Shown here: in pieces, positions 10,058 to 18,510 of the stretch
How the letters are laid out: each line of letters opens with the position of its first letter
How positions within the stretch are numbered: the stretch's first letter is position 1
Source: Paractinoplanes bogorensis
GTDB taxonomy: Bacteria > Actinomycetota > Actinomycetes > Mycobacteriales > Micromonosporaceae
Reading direction: 5' to 3'
Length of the DNA: 64,000 nt
NCBI RefSeq assembly: GCF_018829635.1
Contig: NZ_JAHKKG010000004.1
Location: forward strand, 1-64,000
The notes under the pieces: generated by a model
Seen by the model: only the letters and a program-made list of their open reading frames with translations
What the model was told of the DNA's origin: nothing
Databases searched by the model: none
Program-made: the position numbers and the translations under genes

Positions 10058-10984
10058 CTAGCTTCCCTCGGCACGTCCCAGGCGCCAGTAGCCCATGAAC
10101 GCGACCAGCTTGCGGTCGACGCCGCACTCGGCCACCAGGTGCCGGCGCAGCAGCTTGATCATCCCGGCCTCGCCCGCGAGCCACGCGTAGAAGCGGCTCA
10201 CGTCCACGACCTCCTCCGGGACCTCCCACAGCACGTCGTGGTCGACGTCCACGTCCTCGAGCTCGACGTTCTGCGCCGCCAGGTGGTCGTCGCCGAAGAT
10301 CCGGCGCGTCGCCGCCCGTACGGAGGGAAGCAGCTTTTCCCCGTACGCGGTGTCGTCGCGCGCCAGCCAGGTCACGCGAACGCCGTCCGGGCGCCGCAGC
10401 TCCAGCGCATCGGTGGCCGAGGACACCTCGAGCAGCACCTCACCACGGGCGTCGGCGGGCAGGCGCTCCAGGATCGAGGCGATGGCCGGCACCGCGGTCT
10501 CGTCCCCGCCCAGCAGCAGGCAGTCGGTGTGCGCGGGCGGGTGGAAGTCGATGCCACCGTGCAGGCCGCCGAAGGCCGCGTTCGGGCCCAGCAGGCAGGC
10601 CCGGGCGCCCGGGGCCGCCTCGGCCGCGAACTTCGAGGCGGGGCCGTTGACGCCGTGCAGCACCATGTCGACGTCGACCTCGCGCAGGTGGGGGCGCACG
10701 GCGCGGACGGTGTAGGTGCGGATCGGGTTGCGCCGCTCCTCGGGCAGGTCACGCCACTCGGTGTACCAGTCGGGGCCGGTCGGCAGGTGTTCGTGGCCGC
10801 TCGCGGGGAGCGGCGGGATCAGCTTGATGCGCTGGTCGAAGCCGTTGTCGGCGAACTCGTGCAGATCGTCGCCGGTGAAGGTGACCCGGACGAAGTGCGG
10901 GCTCAGCTGCCGGACCGCGCGCACCTCGGTCGCGAAGAACCGCCACGGGGGCGCGGTCGTCACCGGATCGGCGGTCTGGGTCAC
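10058..10984 (-). CDS. Siderophore-interacting FAD-binding protein
   Basis: 308 aa from GTG. The SIP family FAD-binding barrel occupies about residues 20-140 (FVRVTFTGDDL; RTYTVRAVRPH). A C-terminal NAD(P)H-binding-like domain (about 145-300) includes LLLGGDETAVPAIASILE and ends with the family-typical FYAWLAGEAGMIKLLRRHLV. Such proteins reduce ferric siderophores in the cytoplasm to release iron. Regulation is visible: a DmdR/IdeR-type iron box lies 22 bases upstream of the start. It stands alone, downstream of the BY-kinase-like gene on the same strand. Confidence 0.93.
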   Translation of the reverse strand: MTQTADPVTTAPPWRFFATEVRAVRQLSPHFVRVTFTGDDLHEFADNGFDQRIKLIPPLPASGHEHLPTGPDWYTEWRDLPEERRNPIRTYTVRAVRPHLREVDVDMVLHGVNGPASKFAAEAAPGARACLLGPNAAFGGLHGGIDFHPPAHTDCLLLGGDETAVPAIASILERLPADARGEVLLEVSSATDALELRRPDGVRVTWLARDDTAYGEKLLPSVRAATRRIFGDDHLAAQNVELEDVDVDHDVLWEVPEEVVDVSRFYAWLAGEAGMIKLLRRHLVAECGVDRKLVAFMGYWRLGRAEGS

Positions 10985-11005
10985 GGCGGGCCTCCCGGGT
11001 GGGGG

Positions 11006-11024
11006 TTAGGTCTGCCTAACCTAA
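11006..11024 (-). promoter_or_regulatory. Iron box (IdeR/DmdR operator)
   Basis: Read on the minus strand the site is TTAGGTTAGGCAGACCTAA. It matches the actinobacterial iron box TTAGGTTAGGCTAACCTAA at 17 of 19 positions. It sits 22 bases before the start of the siderophore-interacting protein gene, where an iron-loaded DtxR-family repressor would block transcription. Confidence 0.88.
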
Positions 11025-11060
11025 CCGGTGAGGTCCCGGGGTTGCCAGTCGGGCTGCTTA

Positions 11061-11195
11061 CTCGGGCTCGGCTGTCACTTCTCGCTCGCCTGCTACTTCC
11101 CGCTCGCCTGCTACTTCCCGCTCGCCTGCTACTTCCCGCTCGGCTGCTACTTCTGCCTTGCCTGCTACTTCTGCCTCGGCTGCTGCTTTCGCCCG
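11061..11195 (-). repeat. 18-bp tandem repeat in frame with upstream kinase gene
   Basis: Read on the minus strand, a six-codon unit (E-R-E-V-A-G, and variants K-A-E-V-A-A) repeats about five to six times directly after the TAG stop of the BY-kinase-like gene. The frame is the same as that gene and stays open for 45 codons to a TAA at 11058-11060. The last three full copies are almost identical at the DNA level (CGGGAAGTAGCAGGCGAG). No ribosome site or start for a separate gene was seen. Confidence 0.85.
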
Positions 11196-12917
11196 CTACT
11201 TCTCGGCTTTTGCGTCCTCGGTGACCGCTTCGGCGGCCGCTTTCGCCTGTACTCGGGCCTCGGCCTCGGCCTTCGCGGCCGACGTGTAGACGCGCGGCTT
11301 GGGGATCGCGACCTTCGCGCGGGCCGGTCGGGCGGGCTTCTTCCTCTCCGGCTCCGGCTTCGGCTGCTCTGGCGCGGGCTGGTCGGAAACCGGCTGGGCG
11401 GCGGGTGCGGGCGCCGCGGACACCGGCTGCGCGGGCGTCGCGGACACGGGCCGTGCGGACGGAAGCGCTGTGGACCTGGGTGTCGCGAGCGGTGCCGAGT
11501 CGGGCGGTGCGGATGGAGCGCGTGGGGCGGCGTGGGCGTCTTCATCGCCCGGGCCCTCCAGCACCGCGAAGCGGTCGACCGGGGGCGTGAGCGCGGGACC
11601 GGCGGGTGCGCGGCCGGTGCCCGTACGGGGAATGAGGCCTCCGTCCCGCTCCGGAACCCCGATCAGCACGGCGGCTACCCGGCCCGGCGCCACCTGCTCG
11701 AGTTCGCTCGCGGCCAGCACCGCCGCGGCCCGGCTGGTGCGGCGATAGTCGGTCACCAGCAGCACGTGGTCGCTGTGCCCGGCCAGCGCGAGCGCGTCGG
11801 CGACACCCAGCAGCGCCGGCGAGTCGAGCAGCACCACGTCGCACTGCTGCTTGAGCTCGTGCAGCAGCCCGGCCAGGCCGCCCGCGGCGAGCAGGTCGGG
11901 CCCGCCGTCGCGCAGGGCCCCCGCGGCCAGCACCCGCAGGTTGACGATCGCGCCCGCGGCCAGGGTCTCGGCCAGCGAATGCTCGCCGGCCAGCACGTTG
12001 GTCAGCCCGCGGTCACGGGACAGGTCGAACATCAGGTGCAGCGCGGGGTGGCGTACGTCGGTGTCGATCAGCGCCACCCGCCGCCCGGCCTGGGCCAGGG
12101 CGACGGCCAGGTTGGCCGCGGTGGTGCTGCGGCCCTCGCCGTCGCGGGCGCCCGCGACCAGCACCGTGGCCGGGTTCTTCAGGCGTGGCTCGAGGCGCGC
12201 CCGCAGATAGCGGTAGGACTCGGCGTCGGCCGAACCGGGAGCACGCAGCAGCACCGGCAGGGGCGCGCCGGGCCCGCGCGGGCGCCGCGCCCGCGGGATC
12301 GTGGCCAGCACCTTCACCCCGGTCTCGCGCTCGAAATGGGCCCGCCCGCGGATCCTGTCCCGGCGGCGGGCCAGCCCCCAGGCCGAGAGCAGCCCGAGCA
12401 GCAGGCCGGCGAGGGCGCCGGCGGCGAGCGGGATCCAGAGCGGGGTCCGCTGCTCGACGGCCGGGCCGGCCGGCGAGACCAGCGAGGCGGCGATGCCGTA
12501 CTGGGACGTGCTGGTGTTGCGGTAGCGCACGTACTCGGTGGCGACGGCCTGAGCGCGCTGCTGGGCGACGGCCGCGTCGCGGTCGGTGTACGCGACGACG
12601 ACCGCGGCCCCGCCACTGTCGGCCGTCTCGACGCTGAGACCGCCGGCCAGCTCGTCCTCGCTGATCTTGAGTTCGGTGGCGACCGCCCGCAGCACCGTGC
12701 CGGACCGGGCGATCTCCCGCTCGGTGCCCGGATTGGCCGGAACCGGGTCGATGCCGGCCCGCAGTCGCGGACTGGCCACGGCGGTCGCGGCCGACCGGAA
12801 GTCGGACTTCTCGGCGCGGCTCGCGGCGTATGCCCCGGCGGTGATCAAAACGGTCACCAGAAGGATCCACCAGCCGTACCCACGCAGAAGTCGCACAGGT
12901 CTGCCGTCCGTCGTCAT
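11196..12917 (-). CDS. Wzz/BY-kinase-like polysaccharide chain regulator
   Basis: 573 aa. A first membrane helix lies near residues 17-33 and a second near 155-175, enclosing a Wzz-type extracellular part. A cytoplasmic P-loop domain follows (about 230-430) with Walker A GARDGEGRST (Arg in place of the usual Lys), Walker A' VALIDTDVRHP and Walker B VVLLDSP. The C-terminal 140 residues are low complexity, rich in Ala, Pro and Lys. The tail has no tyrosine cluster, only one Tyr near the end, so autokinase activity of the BY-kinase type is doubtful. No polysaccharide genes are adjacent. The reading frame continues past its TAG into an E/R/A/V repeat. Confidence 0.8.
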   Translation of the reverse strand: MTTDGRPVRLLRGYGWWILLVTVLITAGAYAASRAEKSDFRSAATAVASPRLRAGIDPVPANPGTEREIARSGTVLRAVATELKISEDELAGGLSVETADSGGAAVVVAYTDRDAAVAQQRAQAVATEYVRYRNTSTSQYGIAASLVSPAGPAVEQRTPLWIPLAAGALAGLLLGLLSAWGLARRRDRIRGRAHFERETGVKVLATIPRARRPRGPGAPLPVLLRAPGSADAESYRYLRARLEPRLKNPATVLVAGARDGEGRSTTAANLAVALAQAGRRVALIDTDVRHPALHLMFDLSRDRGLTNVLAGEHSLAETLAAGAIVNLRVLAAGALRDGGPDLLAAGGLAGLLHELKQQCDVVLLDSPALLGVADALALAGHSDHVLLVTDYRRTSRAAAVLAASELEQVAPGRVAAVLIGVPERDGGLIPRTGTGRAPAGPALTPPVDRFAVLEGPGDEDAHAAPRAPSAPPDSAPLATPRSTALPSARPVSATPAQPVSAAPAPAAQPVSDQPAPEQPKPEPERKKPARPARAKVAIPKPRVYTSAAKAEAEARVQAKAAAEAVTEDAKAEK

Positions 12918-13029
12918 GCCGGGTCCGCCCTCCCGCTATGCCGCCTCGATCAGCAGCCTACGGCGGGATCGACACGAGCCGCTACCGGAGCCCCTGTCGG
13001 TTACCAGCGGGTTCCCCCAGGATGAAGGC

Positions 13030-14904
13030 ATGCCGATCTACTACGGCGGGGACTACAACCCCGAGCAGTGGCCCTCCGACGTGTGGTCCGAGGACGTGTG
13101 CCTGATGCGCGAGGCCGGGGTCAACCTGGCCACCGTGGGCGTGTTCTCGTGGGCGCGGATCCAGCCCGACGAGGGTGTGTACGACTACGCGTGGCTCGAC
13201 CAGGTCATCGATCTGCTGCACGAGTCCGGGATCGCCGTCGACCTCGCGACCGGCACCGCGTCCCCGCCGCCCTGGCTCACCACGAAGTATCCGGGCGTGC
13301 TGACCGAGAACGCCGACGGTGTCGTCCGCTGGCCCGGCAGCCGGCAGCACTACGCACCCACCTCGCCCGACTACCGGCGACTGGCGTCCGACCTGGTACG
13401 CACCACAGTGGAGCGCTACAAGGACCATCCGGCCGTCGTGCTCTGGCACATCAACAACGAGCTCGGCTGCCACGTCGCGTACGACTACTCCGACCAGGCC
13501 GCGGCCGCCTTCCGAACCTGGCTGGCCCGGCGGTACGGCGACGTCGACGCGCTGAACGACGCCTGGGGCACCATGTTCTGGTCGCAGCGGTACACCGACT
13601 TCGCCCAGGTGCTGCCGCCCCGGCACGCGCCCTACAGCGTGAACCCGGGCCAGGTGCTCGACTTCAAGCGGTTCAGCTCCGACATGCTGCTCGAGCTGCT
13701 GCGGATGGAGAAGCAGATCATCCGTACGGCCGGAGCCACGCAGCCGTTGACGACCAACATGATGAGCGCCTTCAAACCCACCGACTACTGGTCGTGGGCG
13801 GACGAGGTCGACGTGATCGCCGACGACACCTACCCGGACCCGCGCGACCCCCACTCGTACGCCGACGGCGCCTTCGCCCGCGACCTGATGCGCTCACTCA
13901 AGCCCGGCCGGCCGTGGATCCTGATGGAGCAGGCGCCGAACTACGTGAACTGGCGCGAGAACAACGCGGCCAAGGCCCCCGGCCAGATGGCCGCCATGAG
14001 CATGCAGGCCGTGGCCCGTGGCGCCGACGGCGTGCTGTTCTTCCAGTGGCGGCAGTCCGCGGCCGGCGCCGAGAAATACCATTCGGCGATGTTGCCCCAC
14101 GGCGGCCCCTCGACCCGGACGTTCCGCGAGATCGTCGCCTTGGGTGCCTCTCTGGCGTCGCTTGGTTCGCTGCCGCCATCCTCTCGGGCCGAGGTCGCCA
14201 TCGTGCTCGACTGGGACAGCTGGTGGGCCCTGGACCAGCCCAACCATCCCGCGCCCCTCGACTACATCGCCCAGGTGCGCGCGTGGCATGCCGCTTTCCT
14301 CGCGGCCGGAATCCAGACCGATTTCGTACGGTCGTCGGGCCCGTTCGACGACTACCGCCTGATCGTCGCGCCCAGCCTGCACCTGATCTCCGATGCCACG
14401 GCCCTACTGGCGTTCACCGGCGCCCTCCTGACGACGGCCTTCACCGACATCGTCGACGAGCACGACCGCTTCCGCCCCGGTGGCTTCACCCGGCAGCTGG
14501 GCCCACTGCTCGGCGCGACGGTGACCGACTTCGCCGGCGTGCTCCCCGGTGAGGCCACAGTGCACGGTCCCGGCTTGCACTTCGAGGGCACAGTCCTGGC
14601 CGAGGTGCTGCACCTCGACGGCGCCACAGCACTGGCCTCGTTCGCTGACGGCACACCGGCCTTCACCCGCAACGGCAGCTGCTACCACCTGGCCACGATC
14701 CCCGACGAGCCCGGAATCAGAGCCGTGACCACATTCCTGATCGACGAGCTGGGCCTGACGCCGGCGCTGCCCAACCTGCCCCGCCACGTCGAGGTGTGCC
14801 GCCGCGGCCCGATGACCACAGTGATCAACCACAACCCGACCCCGGTCCAGGTCGGCGACGACATCCTCGACCCGTACGGCTACCGCATCACCGGCCTGTC
14901 ATGA
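13030..14904 (+). CDS. Beta-galactosidase, GH42 family
   Basis: 624 aa from the ATG at 13030 (MPIYYGGDYNPEQW, the conserved GH42 N terminus); the longer open frame upstream is antisense to the previous gene. The acid/base Glu is in WHINNELG (about residue 144) and the nucleophile Glu is in LMEQAP (about residue 300). The usual TIM barrel, trimerisation domain (about 380-570) and small C-terminal domain fit family length. No signal peptide is seen, so it hydrolyses beta-galactosides in the cytoplasm. No transporter is adjacent. Its stop overlaps the start of the next small gene (ATGA). Confidence 0.93.
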   Translation: MPIYYGGDYNPEQWPSDVWSEDVCLMREAGVNLATVGVFSWARIQPDEGVYDYAWLDQVIDLLHESGIAVDLATGTASPPPWLTTKYPGVLTENADGVVRWPGSRQHYAPTSPDYRRLASDLVRTTVERYKDHPAVVLWHINNELGCHVAYDYSDQAAAAFRTWLARRYGDVDALNDAWGTMFWSQRYTDFAQVLPPRHAPYSVNPGQVLDFKRFSSDMLLELLRMEKQIIRTAGATQPLTTNMMSAFKPTDYWSWADEVDVIADDTYPDPRDPHSYADGAFARDLMRSLKPGRPWILMEQAPNYVNWRENNAAKAPGQMAAMSMQAVARGADGVLFFQWRQSAAGAEKYHSAMLPHGGPSTRTFREIVALGASLASLGSLPPSSRAEVAIVLDWDSWWALDQPNHPAPLDYIAQVRAWHAAFLAAGIQTDFVRSSGPFDDYRLIVAPSLHLISDATALLAFTGALLTTAFTDIVDEHDRFRPGGFTRQLGPLLGATVTDFAGVLPGEATVHGPGLHFEGTVLAEVLHLDGATALASFADGTPAFTRNGSCYHLATIPDEPGIRAVTTFLIDELGLTPALPNLPRHVEVCRRGPMTTVINHNPTPVQVGDDILDPYGYRITGLS

Positions 14905-15212
14905 CCACAGTCCATCTGCGTCTGTTCGCGGACGCACCACCCGCCCGGAGCCTCGAAATCGCGGCCGCCCTGGCCGAGCAGTTGGCCCGGCATGGCGAGG
15001 TGCGGGTGACCCCGGAAGGCACCTACTGGAAGATCCCCGAATACCAGGAGTTCACAGCCACACTGACTCCCGCCGGCAGCCCCGAAACTTGTGCCGCCGA
15101 CATCCGTTCCCGGCAGCCGACAGGCTGGACAACCGACGTCTGGAACCACGGGAACGAGGGCGCGGAGTTCCTTCTGGCCGAGATCCGCTGGGCCTGGCTG
15201 ACCTGCACATGA
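14901..15212 (+). CDS. Hypothetical protein, 103 aa
   Basis: Starts at an ATG overlapping the stop of the GH42 gene, so it is probably translated with it. The protein begins MTTVHLRLFADAPPARSLE and shows a mixed alpha/beta pattern, with no signal peptide or membrane helix. It carries Trp-rich C-terminal segments (TTDVWNHGNEGAEFLLAEI). I do not recognise the family. Codon use is like its neighbours. It is convergent with the small gene at 15220-15576. Confidence 0.6.
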   Translation: MTTVHLRLFADAPPARSLEIAAALAEQLARHGEVRVTPEGTYWKIPEYQEFTATLTPAGSPETCAADIRSRQPTGWTTDVWNHGNEGAEFLLAEIRWAWLTCT

Positions 15213-15219
15213 GTTCGTG

Positions 15220-15576
15220 TTACGAACGCAGAACCTGGTCATCGATGAGGACTGTGGGCCGAACTCGGACACGGGCGCGCCCGAGCCAGCCGTCAGAGCC
15301 GTATTCGAGGATGACTTCCGCGCCGAGCCCGGTCCGGGCCACCGTCAGCAGGGTAGCCATCTCGCGGAACAGGTCAGCGACGATCCTGCCGTCCCGATGG
15401 TGGCGTATCCGAACACTGTCATCAGTGACATCCCAGGTAACTTGTACCAGCTCGGCGTCCGGACCAGGGATCCGTAGCTCGCGCACGTATTCGTCACCCG
15501 AAATGTCCTCAGCCATGGGAGAGACACCGAGGCAGTCCCGCCAGGCCTCGTCGTCGGCTACCACGAGTTCGGCCAC
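15220..15576 (-). CDS. Hypothetical protein, 118 aa
   Basis: Acidic soluble protein beginning MAELVVADDEAWRDCLG, predicted mostly beta with one helix (VADLFREMATLLTVA) in the middle. It has no signal peptide, membrane helix or metal motif. It converges on the preceding 103-aa gene with an eight-base gap. Its size and style resemble small orphan or immunity-type proteins, but there is no toxin next door, so I assign no function. Confidence 0.55.
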   Translation of the reverse strand: MAELVVADDEAWRDCLGVSPMAEDISGDEYVRELRIPGPDAELVQVTWDVTDDSVRIRHHRDGRIVADLFREMATLLTVARTGLGAEVILEYGSDGWLGRARVRVRPTVLIDDQVLRS

Positions 15577-15916
15577 GCTCGCATCCTAGGGGCGTCGCCG
15601 CCCGAGTGTGTGCCCCTGTCCTCGCGGTCGGGCAACGCACGGCGCCAGGCCCGACGACAGTGTGGTTGCGCCACGACAAGGGCGAGATGGATGTTCGCAA
15701 TCGCGAAAAGCCCTCGGATGGACGGCTCGTGGGGGATCGTGACTACGAGTTGGTGGGGTTCGCCGCTTGGGCCGGTGCACAGGGCGAGTCCGCAGATGTC
15801 GGCCGGGTTCGGGGCGACGCGAGTGAGAATGCGATCGCTGCGACTCGGTCCAGTTGGTTGGCGGCCGGGCGGCCGTAGCGGCGCCGGCCGGACGTTTCGA
15901 GATCGAGGACGGCGGA
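15577..15916 (+). other. 340-base stretch without a supported gene
   Basis: Several overlapping open frames exist on both strands, as expected at this GC content, but none has a ribosome site, a recognisable protein pattern or clear coding bias. It lies upstream of a decayed reading frame, so it may also be remnant DNA. Confidence 0.5.
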
Positions 15917-16225
15917 ATGATCGAGGCCGGCGGACGTGTGGGACCGATCCCGGAGGAGTGGCGGGCGACGCTCACGGCGATCGTCGACTCGCTTGCTCGC
16001 CGGGACGATGTGCTCGCGAGCGGCGTCGACTCGGTCGAACCGGTGTCGCTTGCGATCACGGCAGCGTGTCTTGATGCGGTCGACGCCTGTGGCGGAGCGA
16101 CTCTGGTGTTGCTGCCCGGCGAGGCCTGGACGACCTCGGTTGCTGGTCGACCTCTGGACCGCTGAGGAAGGCCGCAGCGACCTGGTGCTGGATGTGGATG
16201 TCTTCGAGGTGGGCGACGGAAGTGC
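15917..16225 (+). pseudogene. Decayed small gene (EEGRSDL-type protein)
   Basis: From the ATG at 15917 a sensible protein runs IPEEWRATLTAIVDSLARRDD... to LLPGEAWTTSV, then drifts to a stop at 16163-16165. The continuation LLVDLWTAEEGRSDLVLDV lies in the +1 frame immediately after. Short actinobacterial proteins (DUF7668-like, from memory) carry exactly this order, with a stretch of about ten residues between the two parts. A small out-of-frame deletion near 16140 therefore best explains it. The second frame has no stop where a native C terminus is expected and runs antisense into the next gene. The end coordinate is approximate. Confidence 0.5.
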
Positions 16226-16266
16226 ACCTCGTCTGCGTCCCATGACGTCGGGCGGGTGCGAGCGAC

Positions 16267-16566
16267 TCAGTGCTGCTCGACCAGGAACTGCAGTAGCGGG
16301 CGCAACGTCGGCGGGATCGACGCGTCGGAGACGGTGCCCTTCCAGTGGTCGTCGCCTCGTTGGAGGGTCAGGTCGTAGCGGAACATGTCGGCGCCCGCCG
16401 GTGGGTTGAAGGTGCTGGTCAAGGTGGTGAAGTCGAGTGTCTGCATGAGACGGCGCAGGCGGGCCGCATGGGGCGGCGGCAGCGAGCGCGAGTCGGCGAC
16501 GGTGTGCAGGGGGCGGCCGGTGAAGCCGCCGGTGCGGTGCAGCTCGGCGCGAAGGTAGTCGGCCAC
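16267..16566 (-). CDS. Emfourin-like protease inhibitor family protein
   Basis: 99 aa, soluble, no signal peptide. The order is a 'GGFTGRP' N-terminal strand, a helix (PHAARLRRLMQTLDF), the segment DMFRYDLTL and a C-terminal helix LRPLLQFLVEQ. This matches the emfourin family, whose founding member inhibits the M4 metalloprotease protealysin. That identification is by pattern from memory. No M4 protease is encoded in this window. The gene follows the MmyB-type regulator by four bases, so the pair is an operon. Confidence 0.6.
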   Translation of the reverse strand: MADYLRAELHRTGGFTGRPLHTVADSRSLPPPHAARLRRLMQTLDFTTLTSTFNPPAGADMFRYDLTLQRGDDHWKGTVSDASIPPTLRPLLQFLVEQH

Positions 16567-16570
16567 GGGT

Positions 16571-17401
16571 TCAACCTCCTGAAGGGGACACCAGACGCAA
16601 GGGGTAGTCGAGGGCGGCTGCGGTGGCGGGGTCGGCCGGTAGGTAGGCCAGGAGGCGCAGGCCGTCGTCGGCGGGGAGGTCGAGAGACTCGTAGGACAGG
16701 GTCAGCGGACCCAGCGTGGGGTGGGCCAACCGCAGGACGCCGGTGCGGGACGGTGTGCCGGGGACGGTGGTCAGTCGTCGGGTGAAGTCGTCGCCGGCGG
16801 TTACCGACAGCTCGTCGGTCAGGGCGGCGATGGAGGGGTCGGCTCGGAACGGGCCCTCCTTGAGGACGGCCACCCAGTGGTCGGCCACGGCGGGCCAGTC
16901 GGGGAGGACCGTCTTGGCGCGGGGAGAGGTGAAGACGTAGCGCGGGACGTTGTCGTGCAGGCCGATCGGGTCGGCGAACTCCTGGAACGCGGGGGTGCCG
17001 GCCACCACGTCGCCGAGCTGGTTGACCAGGACGGCCAGGGTCGGCTCGAGCCGGTCGAGCAGGGCGCGGACGGTCGGGCGGACCACGCGGCCGGGGGTCA
17101 TGCCGGGGCGGCACGGGAAGTGGGCGCCGGCGCCCTTGGTCAGGCGGTAGAGGTGGACGCGCTCGGTGGCGGTCAGCCGCAGCACGTCGGCCAGGGCGCC
17201 CAGCACCGGAGCGGACGGGTGGCGGTCGCGGCCCTGCTCGAGGCGCGTCACGTATTCGACACTGACGCCGGCCAGCGTGGCCACCTCGGCGCGGCGCAGC
17301 CCGGGTGTGCGGCGGCGGGAGCTCGCGGGCAGGCCCGCCGTCGCCGGGTCGATCGACTCGCGGCGATGGCGGAGGAACAGGCCGAGCTCGTTGTCGCTCA
17401 C
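16571..17401 (-). CDS. XRE-family regulator with MmyB-like ligand domain
   Basis: 276 aa. The N-terminal helix-turn-helix is at about 10-80, with GLRRAEVATLAGVSVEYVTRLEQGRD, the typical 'RTPGLRREEVA' actinobacterial signature. A MmyB-like ligand-binding domain (about 105-270) follows and ends with YLPADPATAAAL. In this family the C-terminal domain is thought to bind small hydrophobic ligands. It is divergent from the LacI gene 104 bases away and co-directional with the emfourin-like gene four bases downstream. The target is unknown; autoregulation and control of its partner gene is the simplest guess. Confidence 0.9.
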   Translation of the reverse strand: MSDNELGLFLRHRRESIDPATAGLPASSRRRTPGLRRAEVATLAGVSVEYVTRLEQGRDRHPSAPVLGALADVLRLTATERVHLYRLTKGAGAHFPCRPGMTPGRVVRPTVRALLDRLEPTLAVLVNQLGDVVAGTPAFQEFADPIGLHDNVPRYVFTSPRAKTVLPDWPAVADHWVAVLKEGPFRADPSIAALTDELSVTAGDDFTRRLTTVPGTPSRTGVLRLAHPTLGPLTLSYESLDLPADDGLRLLAYLPADPATAAALDYPLRLVSPSGG

Positions 17402-17505
17402 GGGTCGACGGTAGCCCCACCCGGCCCTCGGCCGCGTACCGTGCGTTGCCGGGCGGCACGGTCAGTAGGATCGCCAGCTGAGAGCTATCGCGTGAGGCAG
17501 GGTGC

Positions 17506-18510
17506 ATGGCGACGATCAACGATGTGGCGCGGGCCGCGGGGGTGTCCCCGAGCACGGTGTCGTACGTGCTCAGCGGCCGCCGCCCGATCTCGGCGCAGAC
17601 CCGGGAGCGGGTGCAGGCGGCCATCGCCGAGCTCGGCTTCCACCCGCATGCGGGGGCGCGGGCGCTGGCCAGCAGCCGCACCAGCGTGCTGGCCCTGGTC
17701 GTGCCGCTGCGGGTCGACGTCAACGTGCCGGTCATCATGCAGTTCGCGACGGCCGTGGTCACCGCGTCGCGCCTGCACAACCACGACGTGCTGCTGCTGA
17801 CCAAGGACGAGGGCACGGCGGGGCTGGAACGCGTCGCGCACAGCACGATGGTCGACGCGCTCATCGTGATGGACGTCGAACGCGACGACGTGCGTATCCC
17901 GGCCCTGGGCCGGCTCAAACAGCCGTCGGTGCTGATCGGCCGGCCCGACGATCCGGCCGGCATCGCGTGCGTCGACCTCGATTTCGAGGCGGCCGCGGCC
18001 GAGGCGCTGCGGCACCTGTCGGGCCACGGTCACCGGCGGATCGCGCTGGTCGGCCCGTCGCCCGCTGTCTACAAGCGCGGGACCACGTACGCGGAAAGGT
18101 TCTTGACCGGTTTCACCGAGACGGCGGACGAGCTGGGCCTGGAGACGCTCGCGCACCCGTGCGAGCCGGGGCGCGAGGGGGTGCGGGCCTGTCTGGCCGA
18201 CATCGACGCGCAGCTGCCGGGCGTCACCGCGCTGGTCGTGCACAACGAGGAGGCGCTGCGGCTCGTGCTCGAGGAGGTGCAGGCGAGCGGGCGGCGTGTC
18301 CCGGCGGACATCTCGATCGTCGCCGTGTGTCCGCGGGACGTCGCCCTCAACATGCCGTTGCCGCTGACCTCGGTCGACATCCCGGCCCACGACGTGGGCG
18401 CCCTGGCCGTCGAGACCGCGATGAAACTGCTGGACGGGCGGCACACCGAGCCTGTACGGCTGCTGCCGCCCACCCTGGTCGCGCGCGAGAGTGTCAGATC
18501 GCCTGGTTGA
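17506..18510 (+). CDS. LacI-family transcriptional regulator
   Basis: 334 aa. The LacI helix-turn-helix ATINDVARAAGVSPSTVSYVLSGRRPIS fills residues 2-30, followed by the hinge helix (ALASSRT) and a periplasmic-binding-protein fold for sugar sensing (about 60-330). The YVLSG recognition helix is the common type for CG-centred palindromes. It is not next to a sugar gene. Palindromes of LacI type (GTCGAAGCGCTTCGAC) precede the sugar operon at 22525, but whether this protein reads them is unknown. Its stop overlaps the convergent VOC gene by 17 bases. Confidence 0.92.
   Translation: MATINDVARAAGVSPSTVSYVLSGRRPISAQTRERVQAAIAELGFHPHAGARALASSRTSVLALVVPLRVDVNVPVIMQFATAVVTASRLHNHDVLLLTKDEGTAGLERVAHSTMVDALIVMDVERDDVRIPALGRLKQPSVLIGRPDDPAGIACVDLDFEAAAAEALRHLSGHGHRRIALVGPSPAVYKRGTTYAERFLTGFTETADELGLETLAHPCEPGREGVRACLADIDAQLPGVTALVVHNEEALRLVLEEVQASGRRVPADISIVAVCPRDVALNMPLPLTSVDIPAHDVGALAVETAMKLLDGRHTEPVRLLPPTLVARESVRSPG

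Noticed and set aside
11061-11195. Possible CRISPR-like or separate repeat gene
   Set aside because: The 18-bp units are in direct tandem without spacers, and the reading frame has no start or ribosome site, so it is neither a CRISPR array nor an independent gene.
12586-13029. N-terminal extension of the GH42 protein
   Set aside because: It lies antisense to the kinase gene and does not resemble a signal or domain. The GH42 fold begins exactly at the ATG at 13030.
15743-16243. 166-aa minus-strand open frame
   Set aside because: Ser/Arg/Thr-rich composition and opposition to a better plus-strand protein pattern; no ribosome site.
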